Source of the DNA: Hyphomicrobiales bacterium
GTDB lineage: Bacteria > Pseudomonadota > Alphaproteobacteria > Rhizobiales > Methyloligellaceae
Assembly: GCA_028280515.1 (NCBI GenBank)
Contig: JANQLP010000075.1
Coordinates: 1 to 43,106 of the forward strand
Length of the DNA stretch: 43,106 nt
Direction: 5' to 3'
Of this stretch, positions 17,559-27,440 are shown one piece after another. How positions within the stretch are numbered: position 1 is the stretch's first letter; each line of letters opens with the position of its first letter. Position numbers and translations under genes: made by a program. The notes under the pieces were generated by a model. The model was not told where the DNA came from, did no database searches, and saw nothing but the letters and a program-made list of their open reading frames with translations.

Positions 17559-18602
17559 ATGACCTGCAGCACGTCACTCCGGTTTCTTCCGATTGCAGTC
17601 CTGGTCGCCGCGCTTCTGACCATGGGCAGTAGTTTTGTTCTCTCACATGCCGCCTCGGCGCAGCAGGACCCAGCGCCGGCGGCGGGGGGCGGTCTGCAGG
17701 AGCGGATTTCCCAGCTTGAACAACGCATTGTCGATATGCAGGGCGTGATTGCCACGCTCCAGTCCTTCGTGCAGCAGGGCGGTGCGGCTCCGGCTTCGGG
17801 CGCGGCATTGCCGCCCAGTGGCGCGGCCGGCACAGGCGGCGGTCCGAGCGAACTCTCGATCCGGGTGCTTGCTCTTGAAACACAGATTCGGGCGCTGACC
17901 GGCCAGATGGAGCAAATCAACAGCCGGCTTGGCGGCGCGGCCGCGCCCGGAAGCAGCGCAGCGGTGGCACCGGTGGTTCCGCCGGCGGCTCCGCCGGTTC
18001 AGTCGGGCTCCGATTTTGGCGGCGCACCGGTGCCGTTGGCGACACCGACGCCCGCGGCACCGTACGGCACTGCACCGCCGGCCCCCGCGCAGCAAGTGGC
18101 ACCATTGCAACAGGAACGCCCGCCATGGCAGGCCGATCCGAATGCCGTTGCCCCGTCGCCGATCCCCACGCCGCTGCCACAAGGCGGACAGGCAGCACTG
18201 CCCCAGGGCCAGGGAGGCGGCGGCGCGCAGGCGGCCTATGACGCGTCCTACCAGAGTTTCCTGCGCAACGATCTGCAGGCGGCGGAGCGCGGCTTCAGCT
18301 CGTTTGTCGAGACCTATCCGAACGACCGGCTCGCCAGCAACGCCTACTATTGGCTCGGGCGCACCCATTTCGCCAACCAACGGTTCGAGCCGGCGGCCAA
18401 GGCTTTCCTTGCCGGCTACAGGAAGGACAAGAAGAGCGCGGTTGCGCCGGACAGCCTGTTGCATCTCGGCAAGGCGCTCGCCGCGCTTGGCGAAAAAGAC
18501 GCCGCCTGCTCCACGCTGAAGGCCGTGGGCAAGCAGTTCCCCGCGGCACCTGGCCAGCTCAGGCAGGATGTCAGTGCGGAGATGAAGCGCACAGGGTGTT
18601 GA
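17559..18602 (+). CDS. cpoB: Tol-Pal/PBP coordination protein CpoB (YbgF)
   Basis: A 347-residue periplasmic protein that couples Tol activity to peptidoglycan synthesis during division. The signal peptide runs to about residue 34 (HAASA). A trimerising coiled coil follows (LQERISQLEQRIVDMQGVIATLQSF), then a long Pro/Ala/Gln-rich linker (about 120-225). The C-terminal TPR domain (AAYDASYQSFLRNDLQAAERGFSSFVETYP onward) is the conserved YbgF part. I chose the ATG at 17559 because the signal peptide begins there; the site upstream is weak and the frame is open to 17493. The linker is longer than in E. coli, as often in alphaproteobacteria. Confidence 0.92.
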   Translation: MTCSTSLRFLPIAVLVAALLTMGSSFVLSHAASAQQDPAPAAGGGLQERISQLEQRIVDMQGVIATLQSFVQQGGAAPASGAALPPSGAAGTGGGPSELSIRVLALETQIRALTGQMEQINSRLGGAAAPGSSAAVAPVVPPAAPPVQSGSDFGGAPVPLATPTPAAPYGTAPPAPAQQVAPLQQERPPWQADPNAVAPSPIPTPLPQGGQAALPQGQGGGGAQAAYDASYQSFLRNDLQAAERGFSSFVETYPNDRLASNAYYWLGRTHFANQRFEPAAKAFLAGYRKDKKSAVAPDSLLHLGKALAALGEKDAACSTLKAVGKQFPAAPGQLRQDVSAEMKRTGC

Positions 18603-18634
18603 GGCGGCGCGCCTGCACCCCTATACGGTGACTC

Positions 18635-19921
18635 ATGACAATGCCGGTCCGAGAGTCCGATTTCAGGCGGATTTTCGCCTGCCTTGACGGTGTGCGCCAT
18701 GCGGGCCTTGCTGTCTCGGGCGGCGCGGACTCCACCGCGCTCATGCACATGGCGCGCAGATGGCAGGTTGCCGCCGGTCCGTCCGCGCCGGGCCTGAGCG
18801 TGCTCAGTGTCGATCACGGCCTGCGCGATGGTTCAGCGAGGGAGGCGGAATGGGTCGCGGAGCAAGCGCGGAGCCTCGGTCTGGACGCCGCAATTCTGAG
18901 ATGGAGCGGAAAAAAGGGGGGCAGCGCGCTTCAGGAGCGCGCCCGGCAGGCCCGCTACGGGCTGATGGCGGGTTACGCCCATGCAAACGGCCTCGATGCG
19001 CTGGCGACCGCCCATCACCTCGACGATCAGGCGGAGACGTTTCTGATGCGCCTCGCGCGCGGCAGCGGTGTCGACGGTCTGGCCGGCATCCCGAAGTCCG
19101 GCCAATGGGCGGGTCTTGCCGTTCATCGGCCGCTGCTCGGCCTGTCCAAGGCGTGTCTGGTGGCGACGCTCAAGCAGTTCGGCGTGGACTGGCTTGAGGA
19201 CCCAAGCAACGATGACGCCCGGTTCGAGCGCGTCCGGATTCGGGCGGCGATGGAGGAGCTGGAAAGCCTCGGACTTGGTGCGGAGGCACTGGCGCGCAGC
19301 GCGTACCGTTTGCGCCGGGCCCAGGACGCGCTGGAAGTGACCACCGACCGGTTTCTTGGGAGCCATGCGTCCCTGAACGATCTCGGGTTCGGTCAGATCC
19401 GGACCGACGCGTTGCATGAGGTTGCCGAAGACATTGCGTTGCGTGCACTGGCGCGTGTGATTCAGGCCGTCGGGGGCCACGTGAGCGCCCCGAACATGGC
19501 CAGTTTGGAGTCACTGGTAGCAGCCATCCGGTCGGGCGATGAAGCAGCCCGGACCCTTGGCGGTTGCCGGGTTGTGCCCGACACTGACGATGTGCTCGTG
19601 CTGCGTGAAACGGGCCGTTCCGCACTCGAGACACTGGTTCTGAAGCCAGGCGAGAGCGGCCTGTGGGACAACCGGTTTCACGTCAGCCTGGATGCGGGCG
19701 TCCGCGCACCGGTCGAGGTGCGCGCTCTGGGAGAGGCGGCTTATGGAACGGTCCGTGCCCGGCTCGGCGCACCGGTCAATTTGCCGGCTCGTGCCGCGGA
19801 CGGCCTAGTATCTTTTTGGCGGGACAACGCCGTATTGTGCGTCCCGGCAATCGGATTTTATGCCGCATCGCGCCAGGATTGCGGATGCCGGGCCCGGTTC
19901 GTCAATCACCTTGGATTGTGA
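18635..19921 (+). CDS. tilS: tRNA(Ile)-lysidine synthase TilS
   Basis: A 428-residue enzyme that attaches lysine to C34 of the CAU-anticodon isoleucine tRNA so that it reads AUA. The PP-loop motif SGGADSTA is at residues 28-35. The family motifs VDHGLR, TAHHLDDQAETFLMRLARGSG and WLEDPSNDD follow. The C-terminal half is more divergent, as usual. It lies 32 bases after cpoB and before ftsH, the typical tol-pal-tilS-ftsH order. Confidence 0.95.
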   Translation: MTMPVRESDFRRIFACLDGVRHAGLAVSGGADSTALMHMARRWQVAAGPSAPGLSVLSVDHGLRDGSAREAEWVAEQARSLGLDAAILRWSGKKGGSALQERARQARYGLMAGYAHANGLDALATAHHLDDQAETFLMRLARGSGVDGLAGIPKSGQWAGLAVHRPLLGLSKACLVATLKQFGVDWLEDPSNDDARFERVRIRAAMEELESLGLGAEALARSAYRLRRAQDALEVTTDRFLGSHASLNDLGFGQIRTDALHEVAEDIALRALARVIQAVGGHVSAPNMASLESLVAAIRSGDEAARTLGGCRVVPDTDDVLVLRETGRSALETLVLKPGESGLWDNRFHVSLDAGVRAPVEVRALGEAAYGTVRARLGAPVNLPARAADGLVSFWRDNAVLCVPAIGFYAASRQDCGCRARFVNHLGL

Positions 19922-20185
19922 TCCGTCCGTTAAGACCAATCGTTGATCATACTCGCATGTTGTGCAAAAGCAGGTTAGAGATGACCGCAACAGGCGGAAA
20001 TCCTGGAAAGATGCGGCAATTCGATCACCGGGAAATGACCAGTATGCCGCTTGGCAAATTGCGCGCGGATACCTATGTTTCCAAGGAGCACTCTGAGCCG
20101 ACACGCCCGGCTCGCGCCGCAATTCCCCACTAGCGTGAAATTGCAAGTACGATCAGCGCCGTAACGGCACATTGAGGCACTTTTT

Positions 20186-22132
<1,947 letters not shown>

Positions 22133-22159
22133 GACCTGCGTCGAGCGCATTGAACATCG

Positions 22160-22188
22160 GGAGCGGCAGTCATGCCGCTCCTTTTTTT
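22160..22188 (+). terminator. Rho-independent terminator of ftsH
   Basis: GGAGCGGCA-GTCA-TGCCGCTCC, a perfect nine-base stem, is followed directly by seven T. Confidence 0.95.
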
Positions 22189-22225
22189 GTGGGCTGGATC
22201 AACCCGTTTGTGGGCTGGACCAACG
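22186..22225. repeat. Two-copy 21-bp tandem repeat
   Basis: TTTGTGGGCTGGATCAACC (22186-22204) recurs as TTTGTGGGCTGGACCAACG (22207-22225), two differences in 19. It lies between the ftsH terminator and the transposase remnant and marks the left edge of an accessory patch. Confidence 0.75.
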
Positions 22226-22277
22226 TGCTTTGGCCTCTTCAGCGAGGCTGGTAGCTGTGATCTTTCTGCAGGTTGTT

Positions 22278-22367
22278 CATTATGAGCGCGCCAGTCCCGG
22301 CGAGTTGATCCACCTCGATATCAAGAAACTCGGGCGCTTCGAACGCGTCGGCCACCGTATCACCTAG
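22278..22367 (+). pseudogene. IS481-type transposase fragment
   Basis: The plus-strand frame reads HYERASPGELIHLDIKKLG then RFERVGHRIT and a stop. This is the start of the integrase (rve) core of IS481-family transposases, where ERxxPGELIHIDIKKLGR...GHR(I/V)TG is a hallmark and the first catalytic Asp is in HLDIK. Only about 29 codons remain: the N-terminal HTH, the rest of the catalytic core and the ends of the element are missing, and a stop replaces the usual GDR. With the 22133-22471 gap otherwise empty, this is a decayed insertion between ftsH and the orphan gene that follows. Confidence 0.85.
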
Positions 22368-22471
22368 TCGTTGCGGTTGGACCGCATTTTCCGATCAGCT
22401 AAAGTGTCCGCGATCATACTGATTCTGTCAGTTTGTTTCGGTTGGACTGCAACCAACACATGGAGACGAAG

Positions 22472-23437
22472 ATGTCGGTTTCTTCGATTACGGGCTATAG
22501 TGGTTCTCTGGGGCATTCGAAACCTGCCGACGTCGAAGCGGAACAATCGCAGACGCCGGCCAAATCCCGGACTGACACCGCCGACAAGCAGGGGCAAGGC
22601 CAGCCGTCGGCCTCCGAGGCGGTCACTGTCTCGATTTCCGCCGAGGCGCTGCTCGCCCTGTCGAAGAGCAAAGAAAACGCGAGCGTTGTTCCCAGCTATT
22701 ACGAACAGTTCTTCCCGACCCGGGAGGGGTTCTCAGCTCACAATCTGGCTGCGGCTGTCGAAGATCCCGGCGCTCAACCATTCTCGCAAAACCGCACCTT
22801 TGCGGAAGTGGCTCAGGCAGCCCGCGCGAATCTGGACGGCAAGTACGAACAGATGCGCGACAGCGGCCAGCCATTTGATAAGGACAGCTTCGAGGGTGTT
22901 GATTGGAGTTCGCTCCTCGGCGAGCTCGATCGAAGGGCGCTTTATGCGGTGGCCAGCAATGAGGGCGGCCTGTTCTCCGAGGATGAGCAAGATATCGCAA
23001 AAAGTTTCATGGGCAACCAACAGGGGCTGGCCATGGGGGCTTACGCTGGACCGCAAAGCGTAAGAGGTAACTATTCGCATCCGGGAATGCTGGATCACGC
23101 CCAATCAATGAAGTCTGGAATACAGTTTATGGATGGTGTCAGCAACGAGGAAAAGGCCAGCTCGTTCCAATGGGCCGAACAAAGGGCAGTAATGCAGTGG
23201 AGCTATGAAAACGAAATGGCGGAGCGAGGAGAGACTCCCGAGGAAATTGACACAGAACACCCATTGGTCAAATTGATCAAAGCCGCTTATGAGACTTGGG
23301 AACACAGGCCCGGAGTGATGGGCAACGGCAACATAGAAAACGAAGAAGATTTGCGCGCGCAGCCTTGGTTCAAGGGATTTAAAGGCCAGCTCGACAGTGC
23401 GATCGCTAAAACCCGTGAACTTTACGGTGTTTCGTAA
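22472..23437 (+). CDS. Unknown 321-residue protein (orphan between ftsH and folP)
   Basis: I do not recognise a named family. The ATG at 22472 (MSVSSITGYSG) has GGAG six bases upstream. The first 60 residues are low in complexity and polar (Gln, Thr, Ser, Lys), followed by VTVSISAEALLALSKS. This disordered N-terminus plus ISAEA pattern is shared by many uncharacterised alphaproteobacterial proteins. The rest is soluble and helical, with DRRALYAVASNEGGLFSEDEQDIAKS (about 165-190) resembling an EF-hand-like or recognition segment. No signal peptide or membrane segment is seen. Base composition becomes AT-richer in the 3' half. It splits the ftsH-folP-glmM order and lies next to a transposase remnant, so it may have been acquired. 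Confidence 0.78.
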   Translation: MSVSSITGYSGSLGHSKPADVEAEQSQTPAKSRTDTADKQGQGQPSASEAVTVSISAEALLALSKSKENASVVPSYYEQFFPTREGFSAHNLAAAVEDPGAQPFSQNRTFAEVAQAARANLDGKYEQMRDSGQPFDKDSFEGVDWSSLLGELDRRALYAVASNEGGLFSEDEQDIAKSFMGNQQGLAMGAYAGPQSVRGNYSHPGMLDHAQSMKSGIQFMDGVSNEEKASSFQWAEQRAVMQWSYENEMAERGETPEEIDTEHPLVKLIKAAYETWEHRPGVMGNGNIENEEDLRAQPWFKGFKGQLDSAIAKTRELYGVS

Positions 23438-23621
23438 GGACACGCCCGCATTGCTCAAATTGTGTCAAACGAGCTTTTGGATGGGGTTTGCAAATCCACA
23501 CACCACACCCTGTCCTCTTCGGTCGCTTGATCAGCGGCGCTAATCTGGTCGGGCCTGGCGACAACCGTGGCGGTCGCAGGACCTGGCACGCCTGGCCGGT
23601 TACCTTGTCGGTCACGGTCAA

Positions 23622-24674
23622 ATGACAGATCAGCTTTATCTTCGCCCGATCGGGTTTCTTTACGGCAATACGGCGCGCGATGCGGTATCCGAGGGTGAGG
23701 CCGCACCGCTCGGCGGCGGGACGGTCGCCTTTTCGATGGTCGAGGTCATCGAGGGTGCGCCCGGCAAGAGCAAAAGCCGTCGTCATGCCTTCGCCACGCT
23801 CGGCGCCAGCGCGGATGCGTCTCTGCAGGCGCTGCTGGAGCGGATAACCGCCGCTCGCGCGCCGCTTGCCGGGCTGACGCTCGATACGCCGCGCATCATG
23901 GGTGTGGTCAATGTCACGCCCGACAGTTTCTCCGACGGCGGCCTCTACGATACGGCCGAAGCGGCCATTGCCCATGCGGCGCGTCTTGCGGAAGAGGGCG
24001 CGGATATTCTCGATATCGGCGGCGAATCGACCCGACCCGGCGCAGATGCGGTCGAGGCCGCATACGAGGCGGAGCGGATCGTCCCTGTCATCGAGGGACT
24101 GCGCGGCACGAAGGCGGTCCTTTCGGCGGATACGCGCAAGGCCGAGGTTATGCGCGCAGCGGCTGCTGCCGGTGCACATGTGCTGAACGACGTGTCCGCG
24201 CTGACATACGATTCAGAGAGCCTGAAGGCCGCCAAGGCATCCGGCCTGCCGGTCGTGCTCATGCATGCGCAAGGCGATCCCAGGACCATGCAGGACGATC
24301 CCACCTATGACGATGTGCTGCTGGAGGTCTTCGACTATCTCGCGGCCCGCATTGCCGCGTGCGAACAGGCAGGCGTTCCGCGCGCGCGTCTTGTCTGCGA
24401 TCCGGGAATCGGGTTCGGCAAGACGCTGGAGCACAATCTGAAGCTGCTGCAGGGCTTGAGCCTGTTGCACGGCCTCGGCGTGCCTTTGCTGCTCGGGGCC
24501 TCGCGAAAGCGCTTCATCGGCACGCTTGCCGGGCAACCGGATGCGCAGAGACGCGCGCCGGGCTCCATCGCGGCGGCGCTTGCGGGTGTCGCGCAGGGCG
24601 TGCAGATCGTTCGTGTTCACGATGTGGCCGAGACGCGCCAGGCCCTGACCGTGTGGAACGCGATCAACGGGTGA
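23622..24674 (+). CDS. folP: Dihydropteroate synthase
   Basis: A 350-residue enzyme that joins p-aminobenzoate to 6-hydroxymethyl-7,8-dihydropterin pyrophosphate in folate synthesis; it is the sulfonamide target. The TIM-barrel signatures are MGVVNVTPDSFSDGG (about residues 93-107) and DIGGESTRPGA, with later SADTRKAEVMRAA, HVLNDVSAL and DPGIGFGKTLEHN. About 90 residues precede the first signature (LYLRPIGFLYGNTARDA...), an extension found in some alphaproteobacterial FolP proteins. No strong site precedes the ATG. It is followed by glmM after 165 bases. Confidence 0.95.
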   Translation: MTDQLYLRPIGFLYGNTARDAVSEGEAAPLGGGTVAFSMVEVIEGAPGKSKSRRHAFATLGASADASLQALLERITAARAPLAGLTLDTPRIMGVVNVTPDSFSDGGLYDTAEAAIAHAARLAEEGADILDIGGESTRPGADAVEAAYEAERIVPVIEGLRGTKAVLSADTRKAEVMRAAAAAGAHVLNDVSALTYDSESLKAAKASGLPVVLMHAQGDPRTMQDDPTYDDVLLEVFDYLAARIAACEQAGVPRARLVCDPGIGFGKTLEHNLKLLQGLSLLHGLGVPLLLGASRKRFIGTLAGQPDAQRRAPGSIAAALAGVAQGVQIVRVHDVAETRQALTVWNAING

Positions 24675-24839
24675 GTGCGCCGGGCGGGAGCGATGCGTTG
24701 CCGGTGTAATTTTTGCTCATATTTTTTGAAACCATTTCCACAGGTCCGCGAGGCATAATGTTATGGTCCCGGGTGCGTGGCAGGACATTTCCGGCCAATA
24801 TCTGAATATGGCCATTCTCTGAAGGAGTGACGGGGGCAA

Positions 24840-26186
24840 ATGGCGCGACAGCTGTTTGGAACGGATGGAATCCGGGGCCTGGCGAATGCCAGTCCCATGA
24901 CATCCGAGATAGCGCTCAAGGTGGGTATGGCCGCCGGCAAGCTGTTTACCAATGGCGACCACCGCCATCGCGTGGTGATCGGCAAGGATACCCGTTTGTC
25001 AGGCTACATGATCGAGTCCGCGCTGGTTTCCGGGTTCACCTCGGTCGGCATGGACGTATTCCAGCTCGGGCCGATGCCGACCCCCGCCGTCGCCATGCTG
25101 ACGCGCTCGCTCCGCGCCGACCTCGGCGTCATGATCTCCGCGTCCCACAACCCCTATTTCGACAACGGCATCAAGCTGTTCGGCCCGGAAGGCTACAAGC
25201 TGTCCGATGAAACCGAAGCGGAGATCGAGGCCCTGATGGCGCAGGGCAGCGAAGATCTGCTCGCGGAACCGGAGGCGATCGGCCGGGCGAAACGCATCGA
25301 CAGCGCCCAGGAACGCTATATCGAATTTGCCAAGCGCACGCTGCCGCGCAAGGTTCGCTTCGACGGCCTGCGCATCGTCATCGATTGCGCCAATGGCTCC
25401 GCCTACAAGGTGGCACCCGCGGCCTTGTGGGAACTTGGTGCCGAGGTCATTCCCATCGGCGTCGACCCCAACGGCTTCAACATCAACAAGGACTGCGGTT
25501 CGACCGCGCCGTCCACACTGTGCAAGAAGGTGCGCGAGGTTCGCGCGGACATCGGTATCGGGCTCGACGGCGATGCGGACCGGGTCCTGATTGCCGATGA
25601 GAAGGGACGGCTGATTGATGGCGACCAGCTCATGGCGGCCATCGCCGAATCCTGGCAGAGCCGTGGTCGTCTGGCCGGTGGCGGCGTCGTCGCCACGGTT
25701 ATGTCGAACCTCGGTCTGGAGAGATATCTCGAAGGGTTAGGACTTTCGCTTGTGCGGACGCCGGTCGGCGACCGGTACGTCGTCGATCACATGCGCAAGC
25801 ACGGCTACAACATCGGCGGCGAGCAGTCGGGACATATCGTCCTGTCCGACTACGCGACCACCGGCGACGGTCTCGTTTCGGCGCTGCAGATCCTCGGCAT
25901 CGTCACGTCCAAAGACAAGCCGGTCAGCGAGGTGTGCAGCCAGTTCGATGCCCTGCCGCAGGTGCTCAAGAACGTCCGGTTCAAGAAGGGTCAGCCGCTG
26001 GACGACAAGAAGGTCCTGAAGGTCATCGATGAGAGCAAAGGCCGGCTTGGACAGGCCGGACGGCTTGTGATTCGACCGTCGGGAACGGAACCGGTCATCC
26101 GCGTGATGGCGGAGGGCGATGACGAACGGCTCGTCGGCAGCGTCGTGAACGATATTGTCGATGCGCTGAAGTCGTCCGCTGCGTGA
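24840..26186 (+). CDS. glmM: Phosphoglucosamine mutase
   Basis: A 448-residue enzyme that converts glucosamine-6-phosphate to glucosamine-1-phosphate for UDP-GlcNAc synthesis. The start [13 protein letters not shown] is typical. The active-site phosphoserine is Ser102 in [18 protein letters not shown]. Mg-binding [10 protein letters not shown] and substrate loop GGEQSGHI follow, with the phosphate-binding [15 protein letters not shown] at the end. Length is normal. A short hairpin and a dispersed repeat follow the stop codon. Confidence 0.98.
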   Translation: MARQLFGTDGIRGLANASPMTSEIALKVGMAAGKLFTNGDHRHRVVIGKDTRLSGYMIESALVSGFTSVGMDVFQLGPMPTPAVAMLTRSLRADLGVMISASHNPYFDNGIKLFGPEGYKLSDETEAEIEALMAQGSEDLLAEPEAIGRAKRIDSAQERYIEFAKRTLPRKVRFDGLRIVIDCANGSAYKVAPAALWELGAEVIPIGVDPNGFNINKDCGSTAPSTLCKKVREVRADIGIGLDGDADRVLIADEKGRLIDGDQLMAAIAESWQSRGRLAGGGVVATVMSNLGLERYLEGLGLSLVRTPVGDRYVVDHMRKHGYNIGGEQSGHIVLSDYATTGDGLVSALQILGIVTSKDKPVSEVCSQFDALPQVLKNVRFKKGQPLDDKKVLKVIDESKGRLGQAGRLVIRPSGTEPVIRVMAEGDDERLVGSVVNDIVDALKSSAA

Positions 26187-26199
26187 AAGAACACCGCAG

Positions 26200-26219
26200 C
26201 GGGAGTCCTCCCGAGTTTT
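26200..26219 (+). terminator. Short hairpin terminator after glmM
   Basis: CGGGAG-TC-CTCCCG followed by AGTTTT, 14 bases after the glmM stop. The two-base loop implies that the innermost pairs open. Confidence 0.6.
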
Positions 26220-26249
26220 AGAGCCTCTTCGATCAAATCGGAGCCATTC
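26219..26249 (+). repeat. Internal relative of the terminal-repeat core
   Basis: TAGAGCCTCTTCGATCAAAT and the next 11 bases match the inner segment of the terminal repeats (read away from the neighbouring gene) at 23 of the first 28 positions, then TTC after a one-base gap. Like both terminal copies, it lies just downstream of a gene (glmM), in the same orientation. This supports a dispersed post-gene element. Confidence 0.6.
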
Positions 26250-26279
26250 CGGCCGCCTGCCACGCGATCGCCGTCAGGG

Positions 26280-26324
26280 TTAAGCATCTCTTAAATAATC
26301 TCCTCTATTGTCCCGAAATGAAAC
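26280..26324 (+). promoter_or_regulatory. CtrA-type promoter of the second outer-membrane protein gene
   Basis: TTAAGCATCTCTTAA (26280-26294) is a TTAA-N7-TTAA box. Sixteen bases after its right half comes GTCCCGAAATGAAAC (26310-26324), differing at one position from the element before the outer-membrane gene at 7933 and at exactly the same distance. The aligned -10 would be TATTGT directly before CCCGA. The leader is about 65 bases. Confidence 0.65.
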
Positions 26325-26384
26325 GCTTTCATCAGCAAAGCGACATGTAAGCCCTGAATATTGTTGACGGCGAAGGGGACACAC

Positions 26385-27116
26385 ATGGGCAATCTGCGCC
26401 TAACGACTGCGCTTGCGGGCGCCCTCATCTTTTCATCTGTAACAACGGCCCAGGCGGCGGACTTCTCGTTCCCGCCACAACCGGTGGTATCGGTTCCATC
26501 CCCAATACCGGTTCCGGAATACACCAACGGCTGGTATGTGCGCGGCGACATCGCCTACGGATTGATGGAAGATCCCGACCTCAGCCAGTCGGGTGCAAGC
26601 TTCAGCCGGGAGAGCCTCGACGACACATGGGGCTTTGGCGCCGGTTTCGGTTACATTTTCGACGAGCACTTTCGCGCGGATCTAACGATCGACTATCGGT
26701 TGGACGCCGACGTGAAAGGTACCGACGGACTGACTGGCTCCGTATACGATACCGGAGTTCAAAGCACGGTCGGGCTGGCGAACATCTACTATGACTTCGC
26801 CGCGGGCGCAGACTTCAGACCGTATATCGGCGCCGGCATCGGCTTCTCCGTGAACGAAACCGACAGCCTGTCGGTCTTCAACGGTGGCGCGCTGGTCGGC
26901 AATGTTGCGGGTAAGACGGAAACGAGCCTGGCGGCCGCCGGCATGGCGGGTTTCAGCTACAAGTTGGACGGCGGATGGCTGGTCGATGCGGGCTACCGCT
27001 ACCTGTATCTGGGCGACGCCAAGACCGGCAACATAAACCCCACCCTTCCCGAAGTGAGCATCGACGATATCAGCTCGCACGAGATTCGCTTCGGGCTGCG
27101 TTACGAATTCAGATAG
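26385..27116 (+). CDS. Outer-membrane beta-barrel protein, relative of the 7933 gene
   Basis: A 243-residue protein with a Sec signal (MGNLRLTTALAGALIFSS to TAQA), then the Pro-rich linker PPQPVVSVPSPIPVPEY. Barrel strands include GWYVRGDIAYGL, WGFGAGFGYIFDEHFRADLTIDYRL, FRPYIGAGIGFSV, LVDAGYRYLYLGDAKTG, and the end IRFGLRYEFR. The last motifs are shared with the protein at 7933. The ATG at 26385 has AAGGGG six bases upstream. It is flanked by a CtrA-type promoter and a strong terminator, so it is a single-gene unit. A structural or permeability role is likely; no substrate can be named. Confidence 0.9.
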   Translation: MGNLRLTTALAGALIFSSVTTAQAADFSFPPQPVVSVPSPIPVPEYTNGWYVRGDIAYGLMEDPDLSQSGASFSRESLDDTWGFGAGFGYIFDEHFRADLTIDYRLDADVKGTDGLTGSVYDTGVQSTVGLANIYYDFAAGADFRPYIGAGIGFSVNETDSLSVFNGGALVGNVAGKTETSLAAAGMAGFSYKLDGGWLVDAGYRYLYLGDAKTGNINPTLPEVSIDDISSHEIRFGLRYEFR

Positions 27117-27181
27117 GGCTGAACAACCGAAGACCGGGTTGGCATCGAACGAAAAGAAAATCGCACCCCCAATTGACCTGA

Positions 27182-27209
27182 ACGGCGGGAAACATCCCGC
27201 CGTTTTTTT
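27182..27209 (+). terminator. Rho-independent terminator of the second outer-membrane protein gene
   Basis: ACGGCGGGA-AACA-TCCCGCCGT, a perfect nine-base stem, ends in seven T. Confidence 0.95.
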
Positions 27210-27440
27210 GTCGCGGCATCGTGCCGCGCAACTAAGCGCACGTTCGCTCCCATTGTTCTACGTCGACTGTATGCGTCACTGGAATTCCGGGCCAATGGTG
27301 CAAATTGGACAGAAGACTGCGGCTAGGTGGAACTGCAAGAAAAACTGAAGTTTTTTTTGACTTCCTCTGGGATTGCACAATCGGTGTTCGTCGGCGTAGA
27401 GGCGATCATAGAATTGAAAATCTTAGGTCGATATTTCTGC
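27210..27440. other. Left junction of the AT-richer cassette
   Basis: No gene is supported here. A small perfect hairpin GCGGCA-TCG-TGCCGC lies just after the terminator, and an A/T-only hairpin AAAAACT-GA-AGTTTTT lies near 27340-27357. Composition shifts from GC-rich to AT-rich through this stretch. I searched by eye for a direct repeat shared with 29291-29520 that would mark an insertion site and found none. The kinase frame is open from a GTG at 27327, so the gene could start in this interval. Confidence 0.5.

Noticed and set aside
19957-20133. A short frame (about 50-58 codons) between tilS and ftsH
   Set aside because: The ribosome-binding site is weak, the peptide has no recognisable feature, and the frame is the open continuation of a shadow frame of tilS. 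It may still be worth a conservation check.
27340-27357. A/T-only hairpin as terminator
   Set aside because: AAAAACT-GA-AGTTTTT has only one G-C pair equivalent and a two-base loop; the preceding gene already has a strong terminator at 27182-27209.
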